Of a stretch of 29,137 bases of DNA, positions 1 through 8,652 are shown piece after piece (the stretch's first letter is position 1; every line of letters begins with the position of its first letter). The stretch comes from VGWB01 sp964480945 (GTDB lineage: Bacteria > Bacteroidota > Ignavibacteria > UBA10030). Where the stretch lies: NCBI GenBank assembly GCA_964480945.1, contig CAYZRX010000046.1, positions 1 to 29,137 on the forward strand, written 5' to 3'. The notes under the pieces were generated by a model that did no database searches, was not told the origin of the DNA, and saw only the letters and a list, made by a program, of their open reading frames with translations. Made by a program: the position numbers and the translations under genes.

Positions 1-3
1 CAC

Positions 4-1698
4 ATGAAAACCGGCAACTACGTCATCGGCGTCGATTTTGGAACGGACTCCGTGCGATCCGTCGTTGTTGACGCCGCGGACGGAGCAGAGGTAGCAAGCG
101 CAGTCTTCACCTTCCATCGGTGGAAGGAGGGAAAGTATTGCGATGCCTCAAGAAACCAGTTCCGCCAGCACCCGCTCGATTACGTCGAGGGCCTCGAGTA
201 CACGATTAAGAAGGCGTTGCAGGAAGCGCCCGCCGGCACGGGAGCCAACGTTCGCGCGATCTCTGTCGATACGACCGGATCGACTCCGGTTGCGGTGGAT
301 GAACGCGGGACTCCGCTAGCATTGCTTCCGGATTTCAGCGAGAACCCGAATGCGATGTTCGTGCTCTGGAAGGATCACACGGCCGTGCAAGAAGCCGGAG
401 AGATCAACGCGCTCGCGAAATCCTGGGGAGGGGCCGATTACACGCAGTACGAAGGGGGCGTTTACTCGTCCGAATGGTTCTGGGCGAAAATCCTGCGCGT
501 CCTTCGCGCCGATCCAGCCGTCCGAAAAGCCGCCTATTCGTGGGTCGAGCATTGCGACTGGATACCGGCACTCCTCACCGGAAACACCGATCCGCGCAAG
601 CTCAAGCGGAGCCGATGCGCAGCAGGACACAAAGCGATGTGGCATGAGTCGTTCGCTGGTCTGCCTTCGGAAGAGTTCCTCGTAAGGCTCGATCCCTTGC
701 TGGCGGGGCTGAGAGGGCGGTTGTTCGAACAGACCTACACGAGTGATGTTTCCGCCGGCACGTTGTCGCCGGAATGGGCGGAACGTCTCGGACTCGGCAC
801 ATCCGTCAAAGTGGGGGTCGGAGCTTTCGATGCCCACATGGGCGCCGTCGGCGGTGAGATCACGCCGTACGTCATGACCAAGATCATGGGGACCTCCACA
901 TGCGATATGCTCGTTGCGCCGCGGAATGATCTGAAGGATCATCTCGTGAAAGGTATCTGCGGTCAGGTCGACGGCTCCATCATCCCGGGGATGATCGGGC
1001 TTGAAGCCGGTCAGTCAGCGTTTGGTGATGTGTACGCTTGGTTTCGTGATGTCTTGATGTGGCCGGTGGAACACGTTGTCGCTCGCAGCAAGCTTATCGA
1101 TCCGCACGTGAGAGAGAAGCTTGTCGAGCAGGTTTCCGAAAATCTCATTGCCGAACTGTCGGAGGAGGCAGCCAAAGTACCGATCGACGAATCCGGGATC
1201 CTTGCTTTGGACTGGATGAACGGAAGAAGGACTCCGGACGCAAACCAGCTCCTGAAAGGAGCGATTAGCGGGTTGACCCTTGGGAGCGATGCACCCCGCA
1301 TATTTCGGGCGCTCGTCGAAGCGACTGCTTTCGGCGCCAGGAAGATCGTCGAGCGGTTCCGCTCTGAGGGCGTCCGTATAGACGGTGTCATCGCTCTTGG
1401 GGGCGTGGCGAAGAAATCTCCGTTCATCATGCAGATCGTTGCAGACGTCCTCGACGTGCCGATCAAGGTCCCGCGGTCGGAACAAACGTGCGCCCTGGGT
1501 GCCGCTATGTTCGCCGCGACCGTTGCAGGCTTGTACCCGACGGTCGAAGACTCGAAGAAGGCGATGGGGAGTGGTATCGAGGTCGAATACCAACCGCAGA
1601 GGGCGAACGCTGCCAAGTACAAAGTTCTCTATGAACGCTATTTGAAGTTCGGCGAGTTTGTGGAAAACGAGATCTTGAATATGAGGAGAACCTCATGA
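4..1698 (+). CDS. araB: Ribulokinase (L-ribulose kinase)
   Basis: Cytoplasmic FGGY-family kinase that phosphorylates L-ribulose with ATP, the second step of L-arabinose catabolism. The product is 564 aa, close to the 566 aa of E. coli AraB. The N-terminal phosphate-binding segment reads GVDFGTDSVRSVVVD (about residues 9-23), and the C-terminal FGGY domain carries the sugar-kinase signature GGVAKKSPFIMQIVADVL (about 464-481) followed by a CALGAA segment. The ATG lies three bases from the window edge, so its promoter and ribosome-binding site are mostly outside. The stop overlaps the araD start by four bases (ATGA), which indicates translational coupling. The araD neighbour separates it from xylulokinase and other FGGY kinases. 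The family and the specific call are both well supported. Confidence 0.93.
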   Translation: MKTGNYVIGVDFGTDSVRSVVVDAADGAEVASAVFTFHRWKEGKYCDASRNQFRQHPLDYVEGLEYTIKKALQEAPAGTGANVRAISVDTTGSTPVAVDERGTPLALLPDFSENPNAMFVLWKDHTAVQEAGEINALAKSWGGADYTQYEGGVYSSEWFWAKILRVLRADPAVRKAAYSWVEHCDWIPALLTGNTDPRKLKRSRCAAGHKAMWHESFAGLPSEEFLVRLDPLLAGLRGRLFEQTYTSDVSAGTLSPEWAERLGLGTSVKVGVGAFDAHMGAVGGEITPYVMTKIMGTSTCDMLVAPRNDLKDHLVKGICGQVDGSIIPGMIGLEAGQSAFGDVYAWFRDVLMWPVEHVVARSKLIDPHVREKLVEQVSENLIAELSEEAAKVPIDESGILALDWMNGRRTPDANQLLKGAISGLTLGSDAPRIFRALVEATAFGARKIVERFRSEGVRIDGVIALGGVAKKSPFIMQIVADVLDVPIKVPRSEQTCALGAAMFAATVAGLYPTVEDSKKAMGSGIEVEYQPQRANAAKYKVLYERYLKFGEFVENEILNMRRTS

Positions 1699-2393
1699 GT
1701 TCCCTTCAAGAGCTAAGAGAGCGCGTGTGGCGCTGCAACAAGGAACTGCCCCGCGTCGGATTGGTCGTTCATACGTTCGGGAACGTGAGTGCGATTGATC
1801 GGCAGGAAGGTGTTGTCGCCATCAAGCCCAGCGGCGTCCTCTACGACGATCTGAAGGTCGACGACATCGTCCTCGTCGATCTCGACAACAAGGTCGTCGA
1901 CGGCAAGCTGCGCCCTTCCTCCGACACGAAAACTCATACGTTTCTCTACCGAAGCTTCCCGGATGTCGGTGGGATCGTTCACACACACTCCACCTATGCC
2001 GTTGCGTGGGCCCAGGCGATGAAATCGATACCGATCATGGGGACGACTCACGCAGATCTTCTCGCTGCCGACGTTCCGTGCACCGAAGCCATGACCGATG
2101 AAATGATCAAAGGCGACTACGAAGAGGAGACCGGCCGACAGATCGTGAAGGCGTTTGACCGGTTATCATATAAAGAGATCCCGATGGTCCTTGTCGCGTG
2201 CCATGGGCCGTTTACCTGGGGGGAGACACCCGAGAAGGCCGTGTATCACAGCTTGATGCTGGAGGAAGTCGCAAAGATGGCTTTGCTGACGCTGGGGATC
2301 AATCCGGCGGCACCGCGGTTGAAGGAAACTCTCATCGAGAAACACCACTCGAGAAAACACGGACCCGATGCATACTACGGGCAGGAAAAATAG
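1695..2393 (+). CDS. araD: L-ribulose-5-phosphate 4-epimerase
   Basis: Class II aldolase/epimerase-fold zinc enzyme that converts L-ribulose 5-phosphate to D-xylulose 5-phosphate, feeding arabinose carbon into the pentose phosphate pathway. The product is 232 aa, the usual length. The metal-binding pattern of the family is visible: SSDTKTH with Asp77, VHTHST with His96 and His98, and VACHGPF with His170. GTTHADLL and the C-terminal KHGPDAYYGQ are typical of AraD and separate it from L-fuculose-phosphate aldolase. It overlaps araB by four bases. The next gene, a sugar isomerase, begins 22 nt after the stop at 2416 in the left contig, or after the scaffold gap at 2571. Confidence 0.94.
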   Translation: MSSLQELRERVWRCNKELPRVGLVVHTFGNVSAIDRQEGVVAIKPSGVLYDDLKVDDIVLVDLDNKVVDGKLRPSSDTKTHTFLYRSFPDVGGIVHTHSTYAVAWAQAMKSIPIMGTTHADLLAADVPCTEAMTDEMIKGDYEEETGRQIVKAFDRLSYKEIPMVLVACHGPFTWGETPEKAVYHSLMLEEVAKMALLTLGINPAAPRLKETLIEKHHSRKHGPDAYYGQEK

Positions 2394-2397
2394 TGAT

Positions 2398-2452
2398 CAG
2401 GAAAGGGCGAGAGCTATGAAGAACATACCGAACGTCGTTGCGGGAATCGTCG
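2398..2452 (+). repeat. Left copy of 55-bp scaffold-end duplication
   Basis: These 55 bases are identical to 2553-2607 on the other side of the N run. They hold the ribosome-binding region and the first codons (ATG at 2416) of the isomerase, interrupted by the Ns. The exact identity, ending at the first N, indicates the overlapping ends of two contigs rather than a biological direct repeat. Confidence 0.9.
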
Positions 2453-2552
2453 NNNNNNNNNNNNNNNNNNNNNNNNNNNNNNNNNNNNNNNNNNNNNNNN
2501 NNNNNNNNNNNNNNNNNNNNNNNNNNNNNNNNNNNNNNNNNNNNNNNNNNNN
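2453..2552. other. Assembly gap of 100 Ns
   Basis: There are exactly 100 unspecified bases, the conventional length for a gap of unknown size. Because the flanks are the same 55 bp, the true sequence is most simply a direct join with no missing bases. Open reading frames that cross these Ns on either strand are artefacts. Confidence 0.97.
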
Positions 2553-2607
2553 CAGGAAAGGGCGAGAGCTATGAAGAACATACCGAACGTCGTTGCGGGA
2601 ATCGTCG
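2553..2607 (+). repeat. Right copy of 55-bp scaffold-end duplication
   Basis: Identical to 2398-2452. This copy continues into the intact isomerase gene, whose ATG is at 2571 with AGGAAAGGGCGAGAG just upstream as the ribosome-binding region. Confidence 0.9.
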
Positions 2608-4049
2608 CGGTGAGCAGAGATTGCTTCCCGATCGAACTTTCCAGGAAACGGCGGCTGAAGGTGGTCGAGGAGTGTAAGGCGAAAGAAATACCCGTGGTGG
2701 AGTTGGAAACGATCGTCGAAAATGAGGGCGATGTCGTCAAGGCTCTGAACGAAATCCGGGAGAAGAAGATCAACGCTCTTGTCTTGTACCTGGGCAACTT
2801 CGGTCCCGAAGGCCCGACGACGATGCTCGCTCAGAGGTTCGGCGGCCCTGTCATGCTCGCGGCCGCTGCCGAGGAAACAGGGAAGGACCTTTTCGACGCG
2901 AGAGGCGATGCGTACTGCGGTCTCCTGAGCGCCTCCTACAATGTCGGTCTGAGAAACCTCAAGGTCCACATCTCTCGGAATCCTGTGGGGTCGGCCGCGG
3001 AGGTGGCAGAGATGATCCGAGATTTCATCCCGGTTTCGCGGACCATCCTCGGGGTCAAGCAACTCAAGATTTTCTCTTTCGGCCCCCGCCCTTATGATTT
3101 TCTCACATGTCACGCTCCGATTAAGCCTTTCTTTGATCTCGGCGTCGAAATCATGGAGAACAGCGAGCTCGATCTGTACGACCTCTACCTTTCGAAGAAG
3201 GGCGACTCCCGTATCAAGTCGGTCGCATCCGATATGGCCAAGGAGCTCGGCAAGGGGAACATGTATCCCGATCTCATGGAACCCCTGGCACAGTTCGAGA
3301 TCTCGCTTCTCGATTTCATGGAGAAGAATCTCGGTGCTTCCCAGTATGCGGTATTCGCCAACAAGTGTTGGCCCTCGTTCGAAAAGTACTTCGGCTTCGT
3401 GCCGTGCTTCATCAATTCGCGCCTTGCGACCCACGGCATCCCGATTTCATGCGAATCCGACATTTACGGCGCGCTCAGTGAGTATGTTGTCACGTGTGCA
3501 ACGGATTTGCCTGCAGCGATCCTCGACATCAACAATACGGTACCGGAGGACATGTACCAGGAGTCGCGCGATGCCGTGGGCAAATATGCCAAAGATGATC
3601 TGTTTATGGGATTCCATTGTGGCAACACCTCGTCCGCGTGCATGGCGACGTTTTCGATGAAATACCAGCTTATCATGCATCGGCTGATGGAGCCTGGGAA
3701 GGAGCCTCATATCACGCGTGGCACGCTTGAAGGGCAAATCAGGCCCGGCGAGATGACGATGTTTCGACTCCAATCGACGCCGGATTCGGAGCTCAAGGCG
3801 TACGTCGCTGACGGGGAAATCCTCAACATCGACCCGAAGTCTTTCGGATGCATTGCAGTTTTTGCTGTGCAGGAAATGGCGAGATTCTATCGGCATGTAC
3901 TGATCCAGAAGAGATTTCCGCACCACGCTGCCGTGGCCTTCGCCCATTCGGGAAGGGCCCTGTGGGATGCGGTTCAATTGCTTGGGGTCAAGGACATCTC
4001 TTTTAACCGTCCGGCAGGAGTTCTCTATGACGGCGAAAGCCTCTTTTAG
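2571..4049 (+). CDS. L-fucose/L-arabinose isomerase family protein, probable L-arabinose isomerase
   Basis: Aldose-ketose isomerase of the fucose isomerase superfamily, 492 aa, cytoplasmic, with no signal peptide. It lacks the N-terminal signature expected of classical AraA. The C-terminal half has the acidic metal-ligand pair of FucI: Glu295 in SCESDIYGA and Asp319 in AILDINNT. They are 24 residues apart, the same spacing as Glu337 and Asp361 that I recall for E. coli FucI. A candidate His pair follows at 451-452 (RFPHHAAV). Because araB and araD are immediately upstream, the likely reaction is L-arabinose to L-ribulose, making this a non-orthologous AraA replacement. That substrate is inferred from context; L-fucose or another aldose is possible. 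The start is duplicated by the scaffold gap just upstream. Confidence 0.82.
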   Translation: MKNIPNVVAGIVAVSRDCFPIELSRKRRLKVVEECKAKEIPVVELETIVENEGDVVKALNEIREKKINALVLYLGNFGPEGPTTMLAQRFGGPVMLAAAAEETGKDLFDARGDAYCGLLSASYNVGLRNLKVHISRNPVGSAAEVAEMIRDFIPVSRTILGVKQLKIFSFGPRPYDFLTCHAPIKPFFDLGVEIMENSELDLYDLYLSKKGDSRIKSVASDMAKELGKGNMYPDLMEPLAQFEISLLDFMEKNLGASQYAVFANKCWPSFEKYFGFVPCFINSRLATHGIPISCESDIYGALSEYVVTCATDLPAAILDINNTVPEDMYQESRDAVGKYAKDDLFMGFHCGNTSSACMATFSMKYQLIMHRLMEPGKEPHITRGTLEGQIRPGEMTMFRLQSTPDSELKAYVADGEILNIDPKSFGCIAVFAVQEMARFYRHVLIQKRFPHHAAVAFAHSGRALWDAVQLLGVKDISFNRPAGVLYDGESLF

Positions 4050-4091
4050 TTCGAGTTCTGGGTATTTTCCAACGGCTTTGTTGATGATGCG

Positions 4092-5138
4092 ATGATCGGA
4101 GTTCGCCTCCACGGTCCCAAAGACCTCAGAGTTGAGAAGTTATCTGATCCTGCTAGGCCCGGACCAGGAGAGGTGCTTGTGCGTGTGCATGCCGCAGGCA
4201 TCTGTGGCAGCGACCTGCACACGTACCTGGAGGCACGAATAGGTGACACAAAGCTGCGCGGACCGCTGGTTCTTGGGCACGAGTTTGCGGGCGCAATCGA
4301 GGCCGTCGGTGAAGATGGCTCAAAAGAGCACTTGCTTTCGCTGGAGCCGGGAATGCGCGTGGCCGTTGACCCCGCCCAGCCCTGCGGTCACTGCGAGCGC
4401 TGCAGGGAGGGAGATCCAAATCTCTGTCTCCATCTCCGCTTCTGTGGTCTCTATCCGGACAACGGATGCCTGAGCGAAAAGATCATGATGCCCGCTGCCT
4501 GCTGCTTCCCGCTGCCGAGGGAGATCGACGACGAGGCAGGCGCTCTGCTGGAGCCTCTTGGGGTTGCCCTCCACGCTGTCGATCTCGCCAAAGCTCGTGT
4601 TGGCGAGTCGGCACTGGTTATCGGGGCTGGGCCCATCGGGCTCCTGATCGTTCAGGCGGCGAAGCTGGCCGGAATGGATCCGGTTTTTGTTGTCGAGCCG
4701 CTTCCCTGGCGCTTGCATCTAGCGGACACGTTGGGCGGCGTATCGATCGATCCTTCCCTCGGAGATCCGGTCGAGCGCATGAGGTCTGCGACGAACGGGC
4801 GAGGGGTCGATGTGGCGTTCGAGGCGGCGTGGGCAGACGAGTCCGTGCAGCTTGCCGCGGAATCAGCTCGGCCCGGGGGCCGGCTGGTGTTGGTCGGAAT
4901 TCCCCGTGAGGATGATCTCACGCTGAAGCACTCGACTGCACGGCGGAAAGGTTTGACGATCCTCTTCTCGCGGCGAATGAAACACATGTATCCGCGTGCG
5001 ATTCGGCTTGTTGAACGGGGAGAGATCGACGTGAAGAGGTTGATCAGCCACCGATTTCCGTTGAGCGAGACGCCGCATGCTTTTGCCCTCAACTCCGAGT
5101 ATCGGGATGAGGTTGTGAAGATCATGATCATAGCTTGA
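4092..5138 (+). CDS. Zinc-dependent medium-chain alcohol/polyol dehydrogenase
   Basis: MDR-family NAD(P)-dependent dehydrogenase, 348 aa, in the sorbitol/threonine dehydrogenase branch. The catalytic zinc ligands are Cys38 (GICGSD) and His63-Glu64 (LGHEFAG). The structural zinc loop is CGHCERCREGDPNLC, and LLEPLGVALHAV is also typical. The Rossmann motif is GAGPIGLL, and the acidic residue after the second strand (VVEP) suggests NAD rather than NADP. It sits 42 nt after the isomerase and is probably co-transcribed. The substrate cannot be read from the sequence: a pentitol such as arabinitol, or another sugar alcohol released from the same polymer, would fit the context. Confidence 0.85.
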   Translation: MIGVRLHGPKDLRVEKLSDPARPGPGEVLVRVHAAGICGSDLHTYLEARIGDTKLRGPLVLGHEFAGAIEAVGEDGSKEHLLSLEPGMRVAVDPAQPCGHCERCREGDPNLCLHLRFCGLYPDNGCLSEKIMMPAACCFPLPREIDDEAGALLEPLGVALHAVDLAKARVGESALVIGAGPIGLLIVQAAKLAGMDPVFVVEPLPWRLHLADTLGGVSIDPSLGDPVERMRSATNGRGVDVAFEAAWADESVQLAAESARPGGRLVLVGIPREDDLTLKHSTARRKGLTILFSRRMKHMYPRAIRLVERGEIDVKRLISHRFPLSETPHAFALNSEYRDEVVKIMIIA

Positions 5139-5181
5139 GTTGTCGACGGAAGGGTTCTCAATCGCAAGTGTGAACTACTCC

Positions 5182-5186
5182 GGAGG
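5182..5186 (+). promoter_or_regulatory. Ribosome-binding site that decides the GH127 start
   Basis: GGAGG lies ten bases before the ATG at 5197, which opens directly onto a signal peptide. The frame extends up to a TTG at 5140, but that start would place 19 uncharged-to-polar residues before the signal peptide and has no such site. Confidence 0.7.
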
Positions 5187-5196
5187 ACTGACGCAG

Positions 5197-7605
5197 ATGA
5201 GACATCAAGGACAGTTGCTTATATCAATTTTCATGGCCGTCGGCGTTTCGCTGGCGCAGCCGGCAGGTGGAGCAAAGGACTACCCTCTCAAGCCAGTGCC
5301 GTTCAACACTGTCCAGATCCACGACGGCTTCTGGTCGCCTCGGCTGGAGACCAACCGCACGGTGACCATCCCGCATGATTTCAAGGAGTGTGAGGAGACG
5401 GGCAGGATCGATAACTTTGCAATCGCTGGCGGCCTCCAGCAAGGGAAGTACCGCGGCCTTCAATTCAACGACTCGGACGTTTTCAAAGTGATCGAAGGAG
5501 CGTCGTATTCCCTTGCCATACATCCTGATGCGGAATTGGAAAGGTATCTCGACGATGTGATCGCGAAAATCGCCGCGGCGCAAGAGAGCGACGGGTACCT
5601 CTACACACCGCGCCGGCTCATACGAGATGACTATCAGCCGCCGGGAGGGAAGGAGCGCTGGGTGGGGATCAAGGACGGCAGCCACGAGCTTTACAACGTC
5701 GGGCATCTCTACGAAGCCGCCGTCGCACACTATCTCGCGACGGGAAAGCGGTCGCTCCTCGACGTTGCCCTGAAGAACGCCGATCTTCTCTGCGACACGT
5801 TCGGACCCGGGAAACGCGGCGAGGTCCCCGGTCATCAGGAGATCGAGATCGGCTTGTCCAAGCTCTATCGAGTGACCGGCACGGAGGAATACCTGAAGCT
5901 TGCGAAGTTCTATCTCGATGAGAGGGGAAACGCAAAGGGTCACGAGCTCATGGGTGAGTATGCGCAAGATTACAAACCGGTGCGCGACCAGGAGGAGGCC
6001 GTGGGACACTCCGTGCGCGCCGCGTATATGTACTCCGGGATGCTCGACGTCGCGGCGCTGAGCGGTGATGACTCCTATGTGAAAGCACTCGATCGGATCT
6101 GGGAGGATGTCGTCGGAACGAAGATGTACATCACCGGCGGCATCGGAGCAACCGGCGGCAACGAGGGCTTCAGCCATCCGTACGTACTGCCGAACCTCAG
6201 CGCCTACTGTGAAACGTGCGCCGCGATTGCCAACGCCCTCTGGAACGAACGGATGTTTCTTTATCATGGGGACGCCAAATATCTCGATGTTCTCGAGCGA
6301 GTCATCTACAACGGATTCCTCTCCGGCGTCTCGATGGCCGGGGACAAGTTCTTCTATGCGAACCCGCTCGAATCGTTCCGCGGCGCCGACCGCTCCCCTT
6401 GGTTCGAGTGTGCCTGCTGCCCGCCCAACGTCGCGCGGTTCATCCCGTCGATTGCAGGGTATATCTATGCTCGGGATGGGACCGATCTCTACGTCAACCT
6501 TTTTGTCGGCAGCGAAACGAGCCTTTCCCTGAAGACAGGGGCTGTCCACATCAGGCAAGAAACTCGATACCCATGGGATGGATCTGTAAGGATCACGCTG
6601 GACCCTGAATCGTCCGGGGGGTTTGGGATGAAGATCCGAATCCCGGGCTGGGCTCAGAACCGGCCGGTCCCGAGCGACTTGTACTACTATCTTGACAAGA
6701 ACGATGAGAAAGTGATCATCAAGGTGAACGGCCAGCCAACGACCTTCACTCTGGACAAGGGCTTCGCCTCGCTTCATCGCGTCTGGAGAAAAGGCGACGT
6801 GGTCGACATCGATTTTCCGATGCCCGTCAGGCGCGTCGTCGCGAACGACAAGCTCCGGGATGACCGGGGCAAGGTCGCCCTGCAACGCGGCCCCATCGTC
6901 TTCTGTATCGAAGGTGTTGACACCAGGGGTGGCAATGTGCTCAATCTCGTGCTCCATGACAATGTCCCGCTGCGGACGGAGTTCCGCCCGGACCTGCTGA
7001 AAGGGGTCCAGGTGATCCAGGCTTCTGCAATTCCGACTCGCCGAACGCTGGATGGGAAGGTCGTGGTAGGTCAGGAGCAGGGCTTTGCCGCGATCCCGTA
7101 CTATGCGTGGGCCCATCGTGGCCTGGCTCAAATGAGTGTGTGGCCGGCGCGCGTGGACGCATCCGCGCGCCCGTCACCGGCGCCGACGATTGCCTACACG
7201 GGCAAAGTCTCCGTTTCCGGAACGCGGAGAGCCGACGCCATCAACGATCAGCTCGAGCCTCAAAGCTCGAACGATCACTCGATTCCTTTCTTCCACTGGT
7301 GGCCGCGCAAAGGGACACAGGAGTGGGTGCAGTATGACTTCAAGAAACCCGAAACAGTTTCCAGTGTCGAAGTCTATTGGTTCGATGATACCGGGGTGGG
7401 GGAGTGTCGCGTGCCGGCGGCGTGGCGAGTGCTGTATCGGGAAGGCGATCAATGGAAGGCGGTGAACGAGGCTGATTCGTACGGAGTGGAAAAAGACCGC
7501 TACAACAAGACGACCTTCTCGCCCGTCACGACCGACGGATTGCGTCTTGAAGTGCAGCTCAGTCCGGGCTACTCGGCCGGTTTGTTTGAGTGGAAGGTGG
7601 AATAG
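5197..7605 (+). CDS. GH127 beta-L-arabinofuranosidase, exported, with C-terminal discoidin-like domain
   Basis: Glycoside hydrolase related to Bifidobacterium longum HypBA1, which releases L-arabinose from beta-L-arabinofuranosides, including those on hydroxyproline in plant extensins. From ATG 5197 it is 802 aa. An N-terminal signal peptide (MRHQGQLLISIFMAVGVSLA then Q) implies export to the periplasm or surface. The zinc and catalytic residues are present: Glu323 (GGNEGF, acid/base), Glu339 and Cys341 (YCETCA), and Cys407-Cys408 (ACCPPNVAR, one being the Cys nucleophile). The 16-residue step from Glu323 to Glu339 equals that recalled for HypBA1 (322 to 338). After the (alpha/alpha)6 core and beta-sandwich regions, about residues 670-802 resemble an F5/8 type C (CBM32-like) domain with GLRLEVQL near the end. 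It lies between arabinose catabolism and a hydroxyproline-dehydratase-like enzyme. Confidence 0.92.
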   Translation: MRHQGQLLISIFMAVGVSLAQPAGGAKDYPLKPVPFNTVQIHDGFWSPRLETNRTVTIPHDFKECEETGRIDNFAIAGGLQQGKYRGLQFNDSDVFKVIEGASYSLAIHPDAELERYLDDVIAKIAAAQESDGYLYTPRRLIRDDYQPPGGKERWVGIKDGSHELYNVGHLYEAAVAHYLATGKRSLLDVALKNADLLCDTFGPGKRGEVPGHQEIEIGLSKLYRVTGTEEYLKLAKFYLDERGNAKGHELMGEYAQDYKPVRDQEEAVGHSVRAAYMYSGMLDVAALSGDDSYVKALDRIWEDVVGTKMYITGGIGATGGNEGFSHPYVLPNLSAYCETCAAIANALWNERMFLYHGDAKYLDVLERVIYNGFLSGVSMAGDKFFYANPLESFRGADRSPWFECACCPPNVARFIPSIAGYIYARDGTDLYVNLFVGSETSLSLKTGAVHIRQETRYPWDGSVRITLDPESSGGFGMKIRIPGWAQNRPVPSDLYYYLDKNDEKVIIKVNGQPTTFTLDKGFASLHRVWRKGDVVDIDFPMPVRRVVANDKLRDDRGKVALQRGPIVFCIEGVDTRGGNVLNLVLHDNVPLRTEFRPDLLKGVQVIQASAIPTRRTLDGKVVVGQEQGFAAIPYYAWAHRGLAQMSVWPARVDASARPSPAPTIAYTGKVSVSGTRRADAINDQLEPQSSNDHSIPFFHWWPRKGTQEWVQYDFKKPETVSSVEVYWFDDTGVGECRVPAAWRVLYREGDQWKAVNEADSYGVEKDRYNKTTFSPVTTDGLRLEVQLSPGYSAGLFEWKVE

Positions 7606-7610
7606 GAAGA

Positions 7611-7625
7611 GCGCGATGGTCGCGC
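7611..7625 (+). other. Short GC hairpin after GH127
   Basis: GCGCGA-TGG-TCGCGC forms a perfect 6-bp stem with a 3-base loop six bases after the GH127 stop. No T-run follows, so it is not a classical terminator. It could stabilise the mRNA 3' end or split the operon, since the next gene begins only after 141 nt. Confidence 0.35.
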
Positions 7626-7746
7626 GGTCTCGTTGCTCGGAAGCGATGCTGTTGGGTGACAGGAAAAATTGCCGTAAATTGGGTTTGAGATGAGGTTTCA
7701 GAGCTGCAGCTCGCTGTGATTGGTGGAACGACGTGACGGACAGACG

Positions 7747-8643
7747 ATGACGGGGACGGTTTTCAATATTCAGCGGTTTTCCGTGGATGACGGGCCGGGC
7801 ATTCGAACGACCATATTCCTGAAGGGCTGTCCGCTCCGGTGCCAGTGGTGCCACAATCCGGAGTCGATCTCCCCGAAGAAAGAGTTGATCCTGCACGAAA
7901 ATCGTTGCCTGCGTTGCGGTGATTGCATGAAGCTCTGCAAGAACAATGCGATCATCAGTGAGGATGGGAAATTCGTCACGCTCAGGGAGTTCTGCCTTGC
8001 CTGCGGCACGTGTGTTGAACTCTGCTACGCGGAGGCTCGCGAGATCGTCGGCAAAGAGATGACGACTGATGAGGTCATGGTGGAGATCGAGAAGGACGTG
8101 GTCTTTTTCGACGAATCGGGCGGCGGCGTCACGTTTTCCGGCGGGGAGCCGCTTCTGCAGCACGAGTTCCTTGTCGAGCTTCTGGAGGAATGCGGCAGAA
8201 AGAACATCCACCGGACGGTCGATACTACGGGGTTCACCTCGCCCTCGATCCTTGAGCGCGTGAGCCGGTCGGTGGATCTTTTTCTCTATGACCTGAAGAC
8301 TCTCGATGACGAAAAGCATCAAGCCTACACCGGGGTTTCAAATCGGCTTATCCTGGAGAACCTCCGGCGCCTCGCCGAATGGGGGAAGAAGGTGATCGTG
8401 CGCATTCCGATCCTCCCTGGCATCAACGACGATCCCGAAAATGTCCGCCAGACGGGCCTTTTCGTTGCTTCGCTGGGGAATATTAGCGAAGTTCAATTGT
8501 TAGCGTACCACAAAACCGGCATCGAAAAGTATCATCGACTTGGTGAAGAATACAAGCTCGAGGAGGTATTGGTGCCATCAGCCGAGCATCTCGACGAGAT
8601 TGCCCGCGAGCTGAGAAATCATATTCCGGTAGTCACTGTTTGA
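7747..8643 (+). CDS. Glycyl-radical enzyme activating protein (radical SAM), likely HypD activase
   Basis: Radical S-adenosylmethionine enzyme that installs the glycyl radical on its partner under anaerobic conditions. From ATG 7747 it is 298 aa. The radical SAM cluster motif CxxxCxxC is Cys28, Cys32 and Cys35 (GCPLRCQWCHNPE). An inserted ferredoxin-like module has two further 4Fe-4S sites: Cys54, 57, 60, 64 (CLRCGDCMKLC) and Cys83, 86, 89, 93 (CLACGTCVELC). This arrangement is typical of activases for glycerol, propanediol, choline and hydroxyproline-type glycyl-radical enzymes; pyruvate formate-lyase activase lacks the extra clusters. The SAM-binding FSGGEPLL follows. The TTG at 7720 is a less likely start. 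Its stop is nine bases before the glycyl-radical enzyme, so the two are clearly partners. Confidence 0.93.
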   Translation: MTGTVFNIQRFSVDDGPGIRTTIFLKGCPLRCQWCHNPESISPKKELILHENRCLRCGDCMKLCKNNAIISEDGKFVTLREFCLACGTCVELCYAEAREIVGKEMTTDEVMVEIEKDVVFFDESGGGVTFSGGEPLLQHEFLVELLEECGRKNIHRTVDTTGFTSPSILERVSRSVDLFLYDLKTLDDEKHQAYTGVSNRLILENLRRLAEWGKKVIVRIPILPGINDDPENVRQTGLFVASLGNISEVQLLAYHKTGIEKYHRLGEEYKLEEVLVPSAEHLDEIARELRNHIPVVTV

Positions 8644-8652
8644 GGTGTGAGG

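Noticed and set aside
1695..2393. L-fuculose-phosphate aldolase, which together with a FucI-like isomerase would make a fucose operon
   Set aside because: GTTHAD and the C-terminal KHGPDAYYGQ are AraD features, and the partner kinase is a ribulokinase; the glycyl-radical enzyme is also not a propanediol dehydratase type by its residues.
2398..2607. Direct repeat that could mean a tandem duplication or recombination site
   Set aside because: The exact 55-bp identity bordering exactly 100 Ns is explained by overlapping contig ends.
2397..3434. Minus-strand 345-codon frame crossing the N run
   Set aside because: It includes 34 unknown residues from the scaffold gap and is antisense to the isomerase gene.
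5224..7131. Long minus-strand frame of 635 codons inside the GH127 gene
   Set aside because: It is an antisense shadow of a GC-rich gene. The plus strand shows signal peptide, zinc motifs and family landmarks throughout, while the antisense product resembles nothing known to me.
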